Assembly: GCA_930367215.1 (NCBI GenBank)
Contig: OV884057.1
Span: 262,278,339 to 262,342,338 of the forward strand
Source: Pollenia angustigena
Lineage: Eukaryota > Arthropoda > Insecta > Diptera > Polleniidae
Direction of reading: 5' to 3'
DNA: 64,000 nt
Positions 34,593-46,130 of this stretch are shown piece after piece; the stretch's first letter is position 1; every line of letters starts with the position of its first letter. The notes under the pieces were generated by a model, which saw only the letters and a program-made list of their open reading frames with translations, was not told the origin of the DNA and did not search any database. Made by a program: the position numbers and the translations under genes.

Positions 34593-35286
34593 AATGCTGG
34601 GTACACACTAGAGGTCTGCTTTGAATAATTCACTTGTTTGCCTTTATTCAAAGTGCACAACATTTACTCAAATATTAAACATTCAAAAATGTAAGAAAAG
34701 AGTAAACCATATACAAAAATAAGAGAGAATGAATTGAATAAAATACTTGTTTACTGTAAATGAATTTGAGAATCATTCATAAATAACAAAACAGTGGAAT
34801 GACCCGTTAGAGAGAGCAAGTTTACAAAAGATATTCGAATAATTTTTGAATTATTGAATGTCCATACATTTATTTGAATACATAGACGTAATACGTGTGT
34901 AAGCTTGTGGCTTCTTTTATTTGTAAGAGTTAAGCTTACACATACATACGTAATGTGTAGGTACAGAAAATTTACATTCAAATTATATATGAATATTTCA
35001 CTCATTTGACTTGAATTGACTGAATTGAATGAGTTTTTATTCGTTTTGTCTTTGGTTATTCTTTCATTTGTTTCTTTATTATTGGGGGTTCGACACATTG
35101 TAGTTGAAAAACAAATGAGTGTGTTGAAATTGGTTTTTATTTATTCTTGCAGACCTCTAGTACACACTATGCAACACATTTACGCAATCTAGTGAATTAA
35201 ATTCATTTTCATTCATGCCAGGTTGCATCAACATCAAAACGCTTTGATATTTTGAGGTTGCATTGAAACAGATTGCATGTAGGTTG
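34593..35286. mobile_element. MITE with ATGCTGGGTACACAC tip, split by a hAT MITE, right end missing
   Basis: 34593-34608 plus 35160-35286 match the intact 153-bp copy at 54423-54575 closely, including CAACACATTTACGCAATCTA and ATCAAAACGCTTTGATATTT. The match stops at TAGGTTGCAT, so the right tip is lost or replaced. Confidence 0.8.
34609..35159. mobile_element. 551-bp hAT MITE with perfect 8-bp duplication GTACACAC
   Basis: TAGAGGTCTGC at 34609-34619 and GCAGACCTCTA at 35149-35159 are exact inverted tips. GTACACAC flanks both sides (34601-34608, 35160-35167), and the uninterrupted site is visible in the paralogous MITE at 54423. This shows insertion into an older MITE. The interior is non-coding and rich in TTGAAT/ATTCAA boxes. 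Confidence 0.9.
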
Positions 35287-35289
35287 CAT

Positions 35290-36053
35290 AAGAACAATAA
35301 CAACGTTGATTGAAAGTTTTTGTTTCATCACTATAATGACATTTTTCATTGTCATAATGAAAATTTAAATTTATACAAGCATTATTGAAATATGTTGCTT
35401 TTATAAAAAAAAATTTTGATTTCATAAATTTAATGGCATATTACATTAGATGTATGAAATAATGAAATCTTACATTTCTTAATTAACAATTAAACATTTT
35501 TTTAAGGAAACTATAGTTTTGTATTAGGAATATAGTTATGTGTGTATATGATTTTTTTATGTTCCCAATTAAAATTTTTGTTTAACTTGGACAAACTTAA
35601 GTTTTCATATATCCAATGAAAATTTTTAACGTAATTACGAAATCCAATGAAGCGATTTTAGCGAAAATACTTCATTATAACTATGAAATTCCATTTAGAC
35701 AATGAAAATTTTCGTTTACCCAAGGAAATCTTTTAAAAAAATTCCATAAAAAAACGTTTTTTAATTTTACTAACAACAAAAATATATAAAATTCAGTCTA
35801 TTGTTATTTAAATATCTTTAAAAACTTAAATAACTAATTTTAATTTTTGTTTGTTTAAATAAATAAGTACTGTTTTATTAAAAGTAAAATTTTATCTTGT
35901 ACTTGAAGAATGCCAATGCATTTTGGAAAAATTTGTTTGCAGATCCCACTTCGTTTCTAGATCAGATCAAAAATATTTGAAATTTATTTTATTTTTTGAA
36001 ATCCCTAATTTTTGTTGCAAAACGTTTTGGATTTTTTTTTCTAATTTGTCGGA
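35290..36053. other. No gene seen
   Basis: AT-rich DNA without recognisable features. Confidence 0.4.
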
Positions 36054-36440
36054 CTATTTTTCCTTCCACATTGTTAATTTTACTTTATCAATCAATTTTA
36101 CTTGAGTATTAAGTAAACTAAATCCCTTCTTATTAGTTATTGTTTCTCCAATATATCCGTAATTGGAAAATACAAATGCTAATTGACTTCTGATGTTATT
36201 TAAATTCAATATTTCTTTTGATTTTTTAATTGCACAATCATCGGCATCAACAAGCTCCTCAAACATTCTTAAATTACTCGAAATTGTTTTGAATAGAATT
36301 CTGAAGCATCTAACTAGGCCCCCATTTTGCTACTACTGGCCGCGGTGGAATATTATCGAATTGGCTTCTACAACGCGGTATAACCCATATGCCAAGCAAG
36401 TAATTTGTGACCCATTGGAAGCCTTAACGATGTAAGGTAC
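36054..36440 (-). pseudogene. Second hAT transposase remnant
   Basis: Read on the minus strand across frames: CLAYGLYRVVEA, PPRPVVAKWG, ASEFYSKQF, then FEELVDADDCAIKKSKEILN and IRSQLAFVFSNYGYIGETIT. The order resembles the C-terminal half of a hAT group with the usual PP-x-PVLTRWG-W-DA signature; the Trp of that signature and the frame are lost. Upstream, the ends ATTTGCATGGAAATCGCATC (about 36679-36698) resemble a hAT tip. A different lineage from the 21430-22665 remnant. Confidence 0.6.
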
Positions 36441-36449
36441 TGAATCGGT

Positions 36450-37098
36450 TTAAAATAGAAGCATCTTTTGTCGAAATCTTGAAAATCTTATTTTTAAAGC
36501 AAAGCTCCAAAAGAATTTATTTAATATGCATTTAAAACCTAAATATGCAAACATATGCATTTTCACCAAAATATGCAACAATATGCAAAAACAAATCGAT
36601 GTCATTTTAACGCAAACTTAATGATTCGGAATGATAATTGGTCGCCATCGTTCTTAGACTATCGACAAAAAACATGCATTTGCATGGAAATCGCATCCCT
36701 ACTTATTAGTAATTAATTTTGTATTCCCAAAAATAACTTTGATAAAAATTTTTAGTTAAAGCAAAAAAAAGGACTATAAAAAAAATTTGTATCCAACCGT
36801 TTCATTACCAAAAAGTAGACAAAATAGCACGATATTTTTACAGCGGGTAGTAATAAATATTACCTATCGATTTCTTCAAAAAGTGAAAAAATAAAAAGTT
36901 TAGTAATGCCCACTTTATGATGAAGTGCGATATATATGTACATATGTATATTGCATTGCATTATGTTAATTTGAGATATAAAATAATGTTTGAAAACTAG
37001 AAAATATATAGTAAAACAAGTAATGTGCAATACTCGGCTGTGACAAATCTTTAATACCCTTCACCGACAGTTAGAATATTTCAGGCTTGGGCTCTATA
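36450..37098. other. No gene; fragment of mini-me-type repeat at about 37010-37090
   Basis: AACAAGTAATGTGCAATACT, CGGCTGTGACAAATC and ACCCTTCACCGACAG resemble the hairpin end of the 11317-12712 element. Family F-like ATTTTGTATTCCCAAAAATA is at about 36717. Confidence 0.5.
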
Positions 37099-37149
37099 TA
37101 GGTTAGGTTAGGTTCCATGGGCAGCCATCGAGAGACTGCTCACTTGGGT

Positions 37150-39640
37150 CCTTCAGTGGTCCCGTTGTAATACCCAGCGCCAATGCCCAACCTACAGAGC
37201 AGTTACTCAGATGGCATCACTGCAGTGTTCAACCAGTTCGTCTACGTAATGAAAAGAAGAAGCGACCTAAGTTCTGTCGCAGATAGATCCCTTAAGCAAG
37301 AAAGCACCGGTTCTCCCAGTTATTTTTCCCTGATGCCCCGTAGGCCAGGACAATGACAGATAAAGTGAAGCACAGTTTCCTCTTCATCCTCATCGTGCCA
37401 ACTTCCACAGTAGTCATTGAATACCAGGCCCATTCTCCTAGCATGAGTCCCAACAAGCCAGTGTCCAGTTACAACTGATACCACTGTTCTAATTTGGTGC
37501 TATGTAATCTCACGGTGGATCTCAACCACGTGGTGATTTACTTACATTTACCAAATGCCCCTGTGTGTGTAGGATCATTCAATCACACACAGGTCGCAAT
37601 TAAGGTATAAGACCAGAATCTTAAAACTTCCCCTTGTTAAGGAGTTGGAGCTATCTAGATCTCCACTGCATAGGATGATCCCAGCAGTTTCAATAAAAAA
37701 GAGAGCCACAACGATCCTAGGATCAAAGCAGCAGCCACCACGTGTACCCCGCAAGCAGAGTCCTCACCATACAGTCATCCGGGTTGTGGGGTCCGGGGGC
37801 TGTATGACTTCCCATGGCACCTGAAATAACAATATGCAAGGGTGCTTAGGTAAACACCCCAGACTCAAGAAATCCGTAAACTTCAAGAGCCCTGTCATTT
37901 CAGATGTTCTAGCATGCTAGTGGCCTGCATTAGCCACGGTGCTCCAATAGATTTTCAATGTCCGAATGGAGATGTCAACACGACAGACCTAGTCCGGCCA
38001 TGCCCATCGAGCCACTACCATTTCTTAGTCCCGAAGGACTCCATGGCGGCAATTCTACTGTAGGAAAGAAATCCCTTCTTCTAATATCTCCAAACGGCTT
38101 CTCTATGATAAGCGTACTGTCACCAATACATAGTTCATTTAAATATCCACAAATTCATTTCATTTATATAAGGAAGAAGATTTATATACATATATGTTTC
38201 GCTTTGTTGGTTGCTCTAATCAATTGGCAGTTATGCAAGGGTTATGCGGTACAACAACCTCGTAATACAGAGTCGGATTTACTACAGCCTCATTGACACC
38301 GCCCGGACCATACCCCAGTTCCTGCCGATTGCATCTCTGCACACAACCTCATTTCGTCCATCTTCGTCAACAATGTATTCATAGTCAAGTTCCACAAAAG
38401 TGGGGATAGTACTCCTTCTTGGGGATGCCATTTGACCCTTTTCCTGAGTAGATTATCTACAAATCTACATATGCCATCATCAATCTCTAGACTTCTCATG
38501 GACGCCACAATAGAGTCCGGACTGACGTTGTTGAAGGCCAGTATCGAGAAAGGTCACAAGAGTACACTCCTTAAATTCGACTGATCTCTCAATAGTTCCT
38601 ACTAATGAGTGGAGAGCCGTATCAATAGACCAACCCTTTGTATAGGCATGTTTAGAGGTAGAGAGTTAACACCTTGGGCTGGTCATCTTCAAGCGGGGAA
38701 AATACCACTTTGCACAAGGTACATACGAAAATCGAAATTATACCATCTATACCCGGAGATTTATATGGGCTAAAGCTGTCAACAGCCAACTTAATACTAT
38801 CATAGTTCATTGTGATGGACATAGGGGCGGGTATCGACTCACAAACTTGATCTCGCAAATTCTCTTGGGAGTTTCCAGGAAAGTGAGTGACTATTCGTAG
38901 TCCAACAACCATCCGATTTCCTGATATAGGTCAGGATAACCAGGCTCGAAGCCATTGTTCTACGTAAACGGTTTGTCTCAGAGGATCCCTCAACGCTGCT
39001 ACAGAAGTTCCTCCAAGCATTCCTTTTCGCCGATCTTACCAAGTTTCTGAATCTATTCAATGATGACCTGTATTCCGCCTAATTACTGCCGGATCGATCC
39101 CCCACCTATCATCGACCCGGAGAAGATCAGATAGAGCCCGAACCAGAGAGGAGGATTGAATCTCCCAATTCTTTCGTTTCCTGTTTATTATAGCACTCGG
39201 TCCTGCAGACCTAAGCTTTAGACTACATTCCACGTAACTATGATCAAAAAGCGAACAGTCATTAGAAACCATCCAATTACTACCCCAGATAGTGTGGGCG
39301 CATCGGCATAGATTACAGTTGGCATTCCAGTGCTTGTGGCCCTTATTACTGCATCACGGATGAGCCAATTGGGTGGGTACTGTCCGTGATCATGCGCCAT
39401 ATATCCCGATATTCAACGAGTTTATAGCTAAGACACAAGATCTTATTTTACCTCTACCTTTCGCAAACAATAGCTTGTAGCCTTTAAGATTTAGTCCTCA
39501 AACCCGATCCTTGTGAATCCATGGTTCTTGGACCATCACGAGCTCCTCCCCTATTTCTAGCACCCGGAGGAACAATGCAGCGGATGCTGCTTTAGAATGG
39601 TGGAGCTTAATTTGTGTTACCTTCAAGGACCCGAAATAAC
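37150..39640 (-). pseudogene. ORF2 remnant: endonuclease, RT, RNase H, zinc knuckle
   Basis: Minus-strand pieces in several frames. The endonuclease N-terminus reads IKLHHSKAASAALFLRVLE and VQEPWIHKDRV (about 39600-39500), and the endonuclease C-terminus reads CSLFDHSYVECSLKL (about 39250). The linker is NAWRNFCSSVEG. RT has FSPYKSPGIDGI (about 38770) and HPQEGVLSPLLWN (about 38400). Near the end is a degraded CCHC (DYCGSWHDEDEEETVLHFICHCP, about 37430-37370), where the second Cys reads Trp. Many stops and frameshifts; inactive. Confidence 0.8.
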
Positions 39641-40212
39641 TGCTATTATTTTTTAAATAGCCAATAGGTTATGGAAAAAACAACTGAAAAAAATTTGGTC
39701 CTGTAATAATAATTATAAGTTACCCAGAAAATTATAGTTCTGCCATAAACATTATGAATGATTATTATTTTTTTTTTTGGTCTTTGATAACTGTTATGAA
39801 AGATTATTATTTTTTTTTGGTCTTTGATAACCGTTATGAAAGATTATTAATTTTTTTGGTCTTTGGTAACCATTATGAAAGATTTTAATTCTTATTGGTC
39901 TTCTATAACCACTATAAAAGATTTTTATTTTTTCTGTCTTCTATAACCACGCTACAGTTCGCAAATCTTAAGATATTTTTATAAAATTTCGCACACTGAC
40001 TTATATTTGCACAAGGACGAACTTTTTTTTAATGATTTTGGCAAGGATCCGAAAATTGTTTGATGTCTTTCTCATATTTGGTAAATAGAAACCAATTATG
40101 CCACACAATCATGGTGCTGAGTTTAAATAAAATCGCTCCAGTTTTAGGCATATTTTCCCAATTTTTTTTAAATACAAGAAATTTCGCTCTCAAATTGTAT
40201 TTATATACCATT

Positions 40213-40300
40213 GAGTAGTCAGTGCTGTTGGTGTAGTAGCTAAGATATGGACTCCGAAACCGATAGGACCCGGAATCGATTCCTGGCTCGAGCGACCAAA
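40213..40300 (+). ncRNA. tRNA-like segment (SINE head or tRNA-derived sequence)
   Basis: GTTGGTGTAGTAGCTAAGAT resembles a pol III A box with D-arm. GGAATCGATTCCTGG resembles a B box/T-arm (GGTTCGANTCC). They are spaced about as in a tRNA. A regular acceptor stem cannot be formed with the flanking bases and the T-stem has a mismatch, so a functional tRNA is unlikely. A tRNA-derived SINE head is the better guess. Confidence 0.4.
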
Positions 40301-40679
40301 AGAAAACATTTTTCAAAAAGAAATAATTATTTCTTAACATCCTCAACTTTTGGTTGGCTTGAGCGAACCAATGAAAGTAATTTCTGTTCTAAAGCACTTC
40401 AAACCTTGCCGTTCGGACTCAGCATTGAACTGTAGGTCTCGTTATGCATTCTCAGAATATGCAACACAACTAATATCGCATGAGTGGAAGCGCAGTTGTA
40501 TCGCAACGGACATTCAGTGTCTATGTGAGCTGGCGAATAAAGTCGGCTGCCACCTCTACCTAGCCGAAAATACCATTAAGTAGGCTTGTTCGACTATTTC
40601 GAGCCCAAGTCGACTTCGGAAACATACAAATTTCGGACCCAAATAGGTGTAGGATATTATGTGGTCGGTCTTGACCGAC

Positions 40680-40823
40680 TATGAAACCTGTTTCATAGAT
40701 TTTATTAGGAGTGTCATTGGCTGAACTCCAAATAATTTTTTTCATAAACATTGACTGTAACGAAACCTGTTTCATAGATTTTATTAGGAGTGTCATTGGC
40801 TGAACTCCAAATAATTTTTTCAT
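40680..40823 (+). repeat. Tandem duplication of a 77-bp unit
   Basis: GAAACCTGTTTCATAGATTT and CATTGGCTGAACTCCAAATA occur twice in direct orientation, about 77 bp apart and nearly identical, so the duplication is recent. Confidence 0.85.
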
Positions 40824-41159
40824 AAAACTTGTGTGAAATTCGATATGGAAGACCGAAAAAAATAAAAATCTTTTGTAATGGTTACGGAAGACCAAAAAAA
40901 ATTAAAATCTTTTATAATGGTTATTGAAGACCAAAAAAAATTAAAATCTTTTATAATGGTTATAGAAGACCAAAAAAAATTTAAATCTTTTGTAATAGTT
41001 ATGGAAGCCCAAAAAAAAACAAAAACAAACTATAACGGTTATCAAAGACCAAAAAAATATTGGTTTTTTGTAATAATTATTCAGAGAGCAAGTTTTAAAA
41101 ATTCGTGATAAATTATTATTTCAGGATTTTTTCAAATATTGGTTATAACCGTTATGTCC

Positions 41160-41740
41160 CTGGTTACCTTCACTATGATACATTTTGGTGACCACTTTGA
41201 TGGTCAGATTCCAGGAGCACGTCCTCATCAACCATATCACCCAAGTAATCAAAGAAGTCATCCACCAATCCGAACACATACTGGGTGTCCTCTTTGTAGG
41301 TTGAGCCTACGGCATCGTCGCAAGCCATACTTTCCTCAGGTTACTAGGCTTTACTTACCGAAGGAGCCGGATTGCCCTTGTTATCACTTCAGTAGACACG
41401 GAGCAAGATCGTACTAAGACTTACCCTGCCTCTCCCAGTGGTTCCAAGGATTGCTGGTTAATCACCACAATCGCCGTCCTTGAAGACCCTTCAGCAGCTG
41501 AAACCTTCACAGCTTTCCAGACCTGTGTGGGCAGTTGGAGGTTGCAGCACTGAATGATCTTTAAGATCTCCTCAGGTTCCAAAGGTTCGGCGGGGATGGT
41601 GGCAATCGATCTAGGCCTCGCAGTATATTTCACCAACTACCAACAAATCGAGCCTAGCACCTTCGCAGAACTCTCCTTATGATTGGATGGTTCGCTTCAA
41701 TAGCGACGCTGAGCGGTCATCCATTCAAGCCATCAGCTTC
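41160..41740 (-). pseudogene. ORF1 C-terminal remnant of non-LTR copy 2
   Basis: The 71-codon frame at 41636-41421 reads PLEPEEILKIIQCCNLQLP, then TQVWKAVKV, SSRTAIVVINQQSLEPL. This is the pattern of the C-terminal domain of jockey/LOA-type ORF1 proteins. Further towards 41160 an acidic tail, FFDYLGDMVDEDV, is followed by a stop. ORF2 would start shortly after, but that junction carries the foldback insertion. Confidence 0.65.
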
Positions 41741-41933
41741 ACATGACCCTGGTAAAAACCATTATCATCGCATTGAGGAGATGGCTACGAGACCAGATTT
41801 TGAAAATAAAAATAGAGGACATGAAGAAAAATAGTAAAAAAATTTTTTGACTTCAAGATTTTTTTACATATTTTACAGACAAATTTACATTCCCATATTA
41901 ATAAATGTAAAGAAAATTAGAAAAGAATTACAT

Positions 41934-42179
41934 ATCGTCGGCTTAATATGCAGACCTGCGAAATCCACTTTTTAAGTAAATTGAGATTTGATGCCGTGTG
42001 GTAGAGAAATATATGCCTCGTCGACCAGCATGTAGTTATTCTTCAATTTGAGTCTTGAAGTGTGTCAAATCAACTATATTTTTGGTTCTCCTCTCAAGCA
42101 GTAAATAGGAAAAATAAAAAGTTTTTCCTGTAAAATTTGTTGAAAGGGAGTTAGCAGGTTTGCATATTAAGCCGACGAT
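41934..42179. mobile_element. 246-bp MITE with 26-bp terminal inverted repeats
   Basis: ATCGTCGGCTTAATATGCAG at 41934 matches the complement of the right end 42154-42179 at 25 of 26 positions. No clear target duplication. Surrounding DNA (41800-42550) has many AGAGGAC repeats. Confidence 0.75.
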
Positions 42180-42554
42180 GTATAAAAATTTACATTTACT
42201 TAAGTAAAATTAGTTACACAAAAAAAAAACAACTAAACTTTAATAATCATTGCAAAAAATTATTCAAAATTTTATACTGCAAGTGTATGAGAGTCCAGTA
42301 GGAGTATGAACAGAACAAGCATGGCACAACATTTTCCATACGATTGCACAGAAAGAACCGTTGATCACCGTGAAATAAAATTTTTATTTTAATTTATAAA
42401 AATAAAAGCCAATATTGGTCATGCTTTTAAAAATAAAGAGGACAAAGATGACAGATTATGAAAAAAAGATGATAAAAGAGGACACAAATTTTATAGAGGA
42501 CAGCCAGTTAAAAAAGAGGATTGTCCTCTAAAAAAGAGTACGTACTGTCACCTT

Positions 42555-44008
42555 AGAGATGGCACACCCATTAATTTTTGTTTTACCTGGTATGCATCTC
42601 CCATACCATGGATGGATTTGTTTACAATTTTAGGAAGTTGCGTCCCTGGTACTATGTATATAGGATCTATAAATTATTTACGATTCGTAATTTTCGGGAA
42701 CTTATATTGTACCCATGGTAAATTATGGACCAATCATTCCAAAATTCTTTAGTGTTTTCTGGTATTATGATTCATTCTTTTTTCAGCATTACATGACCCT
42801 AGTAAAAACCAGCATCATCGCATTGAGGAGGTGGCACACCTATTAGTTTTTACCAGGTCCCACTTGGTATGCATCTGCCATACCATGGATGGATTTGTTC
42901 AACGGCTTAGATACAATTTTAGGACGTTTCGTCCCAGCACAGAAAAAAATTAATTTTCCAATTCAAACAAACAATTTGTAGAATCAAACAATTTTTGTGT
43001 CTGAAATCGGCCCTATAAACAAATTCGCATATTCAAACAATTTATTTGCATTTTTTTATTGAAAAAAAACACTGATTTTTTCAAACATATAATTTAACTG
43101 AACCCAACAAAAAGTTTACTGAAATTCATATAAATTTCAAACGAATAATTTTGCTGAATCAAACAAAAAAGTTTTTGCACAAGCAATTGACGCGCACACA
43201 AGCAAGCGCTGTAGGAGAAGCGGCGGCTGGCTTTGAGACACATTTTTTTGTTGGAATAATTTTTTAACGAATTCTATTTATCACTTACTGTTGCTGTATC
43301 CTTTCCTTTGCTAAAGAAGAAGATATGTAACCAAAAACGGCAGCAGCCCGACTCGATATGTTTTTCGTCATCATTATATTATTGTATTTGATGTACATAT
43401 TTAACTAAACAGTTTTAAACATTTGAATACGGGATTTTGTTTTTCATTCTTACCAACTTTGAAACCAACAAAAAATTTATTTTGTTTCTTATAATGTTGT
43501 TGTTTCTGTTATTTAAAAAGAGTGAAACGTTTTTTTTTTACCTGCTATTGCTTTTCTTATTGTTGTCCTTTTTTAAAGCGTCCAAAAATATACTGTATGT
43601 GTTTTTTGTTGTTGTTCTTATATTTCACACAAAGAAGTGTTGCTTACGATCAAATAAAAAAATGCAAAAAGACGCCAACATTAAAGTACGTTAAATATTT
43701 CTTGAAACTTGAAACCAATAACGCGTATATTAAATTTTTGAATAGTTGTCAACATTTGTGTGGGTAACATAAAAATCAAACAAAAATATTAATTGAATCA
43801 GTAAAAAAAATTGTAGATATTAAAATTTTCCAAACAAGCGTTTGTTTGAAAATAATTCGGCAATAGTTTTTTCTGTGTGGTACTATATAGGATCTATAAA
43901 TTATTCGTTATTATTATTCGTAATTTTCGGAAACTTATATTGTTCCCATGGTAAATTATGGACAAATTATTCCAAAGTTCTCTAGTGTTTTCTGGTATTG
44001 AATCATTC
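42555..44008 (+). repeat. Duplicated segment of about 230 bp, second copy split by an insertion
   Basis: CATACCATGGATGGATTTGT, then GGTACTAT-TATAGGATCTA, CCCATGGTAAATTATGGAC and TTTAGTGTTTTCTGGTATT occur at 42590-42778 and again at 42882-44008. The second copy is split by the 940-bp element at 42938-43877. A related start (CATGACCCTGGTAAAAACCA) is also at 41741 and 42787. Confidence 0.75.
42938..43877. mobile_element. 940-bp element with CACAGAAAAAA ends
   Basis: CACAGAAAAAA at 42938-42948 and TTTTTTCTGTG at 43867-43877 are inverted tips inside the duplicated segment. Comparison with the uninterrupted copy (CGTCCCTGGTACTAT, near 42640) shows where it inserted. The interior near both ends has repeated TTCAAACAAA boxes. 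Frames at 43437-43767 are T-rich and read as hydrophobic, but have no motif. Confidence 0.55.
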
Positions 44009-44035
44009 TTTTTTTTTTTTTTTTTTTTGATTTTA

Positions 44036-45640
44036 ATTCGTTACGAATTAGCTAAATTTTGAATTAATTCTTTTCACAACAAAAAAGTCTTGAAAGTTAT
44101 TTGAATTAATTCAATCTAATTAGGAAGAAATTAATTTTAATTCCTTTTTCAATTCAAACGAGTTTGTTTAATGGGAATTGCAATTCGTTTCCAATTCAAA
44201 TGAATCTGTTAAAGTGAATTGCAATTCATTTCCAATTCGTCTGAATTGAATTGATTTAAAGTTCATTCAAATCAATTAGAGCAATGAATTGCAATTCAAA
44301 TGAATGAAATCAATCAAACTCAAGAGCAGATCTAGGGGAAATTACTACAATTTACTATTTTTACTACAGCTGGAGGTTTTTAATACAAAAAGTATACCAA
44401 TCTTTCCGATTGTAGTAAAAGTAGTAAGAATTTCGAGTAAACGAACACAGCTTTGACAGCAAAAAATGTTAGGTTGTTATTAAAGTTACTAGAATCTTAA
44501 AATACGAATGAAAAATCTTTAAAAAAAATTTTACACAATATACAAATATGAGATTAAACAAAAAATGATTGTTAAACACACCTTTAATAATATTTTCACA
44601 CTATTTATTAAAAATAAAAATTTCAAACTTTGATAGGATTTTCGCCGATACCTAATCACCCCTATCGTGAACAATTTTTCCCCTTTTTATTTGTTTGCAA
44701 TCATAAAAAACTACCATGAAGAAAAGGTAACTCAAAGGAGAATAATAACGTGAACATATGTTCACGGAAAAACTTCCCCTTATCGTGAAAAGTTTTTCCC
44801 TCGTAATTTGTTCACATTTCCCTTAGATTTTCTCACTTTATTTTTGCTAGGGAACAGAACATGCATGTAAGTACTTCCTTCTATAAATCGAATATTTAGG
44901 GTTATATCCGTTAATAAGGCACAAACCGATATATTGGTCAACAAAATGCAAAACAACAGGTCGATTGCCTGCGGATTTTGAAAGACGTGGTGGCAGAATT
45001 TTGGAAAATAATTTACTACATAAAATTTAAAAAGTGCAAAAAACTAACGTTGTAAACAAACTATTCCTCCAATACTTAATATTTTGCTTTATTATCTTAT
45101 AGTACGTGTATATTTTTTAATAAAAATGTCATTGCTTTTTATTTTTTTACATTCACTGGAACTGATAGCATGAACAATTTTTCAAGGGAGATTCACGATT
45201 ACTTTTTTCCCCTTCGAGGGGAATGAAAATTTCATAGGAATAAAAATTTCACTTGTTATTCACGATATGGGGGGAATAATTCAATATACAAAACGAGAGT
45301 AATCCTTGCTGTCTTTTACGTTAAAAATTAGTTAAATAACAAAACGACAGTGATGCTTACCGTAGATTTACTTACAAGATCCATTCAAATTTCAATCAAT
45401 TCAAATGACTTGGAAATTAATTTATAATTCTATTTTTAAATTTTATTTAATTAATTCGAAATCAATTCAATTCAAATGAATTGCAATTTACTTTGACAAA
45501 TTTATTTGAATTAGAAACGAATTGCAATTAATTTTTACCAAATTCATTGCAATTGACTCAAATTTCATTCAATTCATTTTTTTGTGTGAAAAGATTTAAT
45601 TCAAAATTTGCATATTCAGTGCATGAATGATTTGCGAATA
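44036..45640. repeat. Inverted arrays of an AATTGCAATTC-type motif (foldback-like)
   Basis: Left arm 44040-44320 and right arm 45390-45630 are built from variants of AATTCAAATGAATTGCAATT, with self-complementary cores. AATTCTTTTCACA-AAAAAA near 44067 is answered by TTTTTTGTGTGAAAAGA near 45577. The middle kilobase contains a second element. Confidence 0.55.
44657..45275. mobile_element. Nested element with CCCC-ATCGTGAA ends
   Basis: CCCCTATCGTGAACAATTTT at the left and the complement of TTATTCACGATATGGGG at the right. Extra TATCGTGAAAAGTTTTTCCC and CACGTTA-type boxes near the ends resemble subterminal repeats. Non-coding. Confidence 0.45.
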
Positions 45641-45850
45641 AATTCAAAAATAAATGATTAATTCACTGCTCTGTATTAGAACAAGTTTCGATATATTTAG
45701 TAGTGAAATTTTAACAGCGTTTTACTGTTTTAAAGTCGAAATTTGACAGTGTGATTTTTAAATTGAACATCGCTCAATCGACTTAGAATTACTAAAAGAG
45801 CAAGAATATATAATTCATTGGGTCTGAGATGAAAAAATATTTCAAACTTA

Positions 45851-46002
45851 AGCCTATAAGTACACGAAATGTAAAAAGCCACATGCGCATGTGCTTCTGA
45901 CTTAATTTTGTCGTCACACAACACGAACTGGCTATTGTGGCTTTGTAGTGACGTCAGAACCACATGCGCATTATGTTTTTTACATTCTGTGTTTTATAGG
46001 CT
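45851..46002. mobile_element. 152-bp MITE flanked by TTA, copy 2
   Basis: Same family as 15131-15295: AGCCTATAAGTACACGAAAT at one end, TTA on both flanks (45848-45850, 46003-46005), and the internal CACACAACACGAACTGGCTA. Each copy has its own duplication, so they are independent insertions. Confidence 0.85.
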
Positions 46003-46130
46003 TTAGTATACCCCCATTCACAACTAGTGCGGTAGAGGGTATAAAAAAGGACCGAAATAAAAAATTATATTTTAATGTCAACATTGTATGAGACTTTTTC
46101 TAAATATAAAATAATTAGGATATTCAACAT

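Larger units (their letters stand above)
39660..41150. mobile_element. Foldback-type element with tandem-repeat arms
   Basis: Left arm 39694-39965: five to six copies of a roughly 45-bp unit (ATGAAAGATTATTATTTTTT, then TGGTCTTTGATAACC). Right arm 40845-41100: five copies of the complement (GGTTAT-GAAGACCAAAAAAA, then TTAAAATCTTTT). Arms made of tandem repeats in inverted orientation are the hallmark of Drosophila Foldback-like elements. The outer arm ends (TCCTGTAATAATAATT and its complement) extend to about 39700 and 41125. It lies between ORF1 and ORF2 of the non-LTR copy. The 0.9-kb core has no transposase, but holds a tRNA-like segment and a tandem duplication. Confidence 0.7.
37099..41750 (-). 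mobile_element. Non-LTR retrotransposon, copy 2, degenerate and split by a foldback element
   Basis: On the minus strand the order is ORF1 (about 41740-41160), [foldback insertion about 41150-39660], ORF2 endonuclease, RT, RNase H and CCHC region (39640-37150), and a 3' end with three CCTAA units at 37101-37114. The 3' terminal 30 bp (GCCNATGGAACCTAACCTAA) match copy 1 at 24.6 kb, so both are one family. GC content is higher than in the surroundings. Confidence 0.8.

Noticed and set aside
40213..40300. Functional tRNA gene
   Set aside because: The acceptor stem does not pair and the T-stem is mismatched; reported only as tRNA-like.
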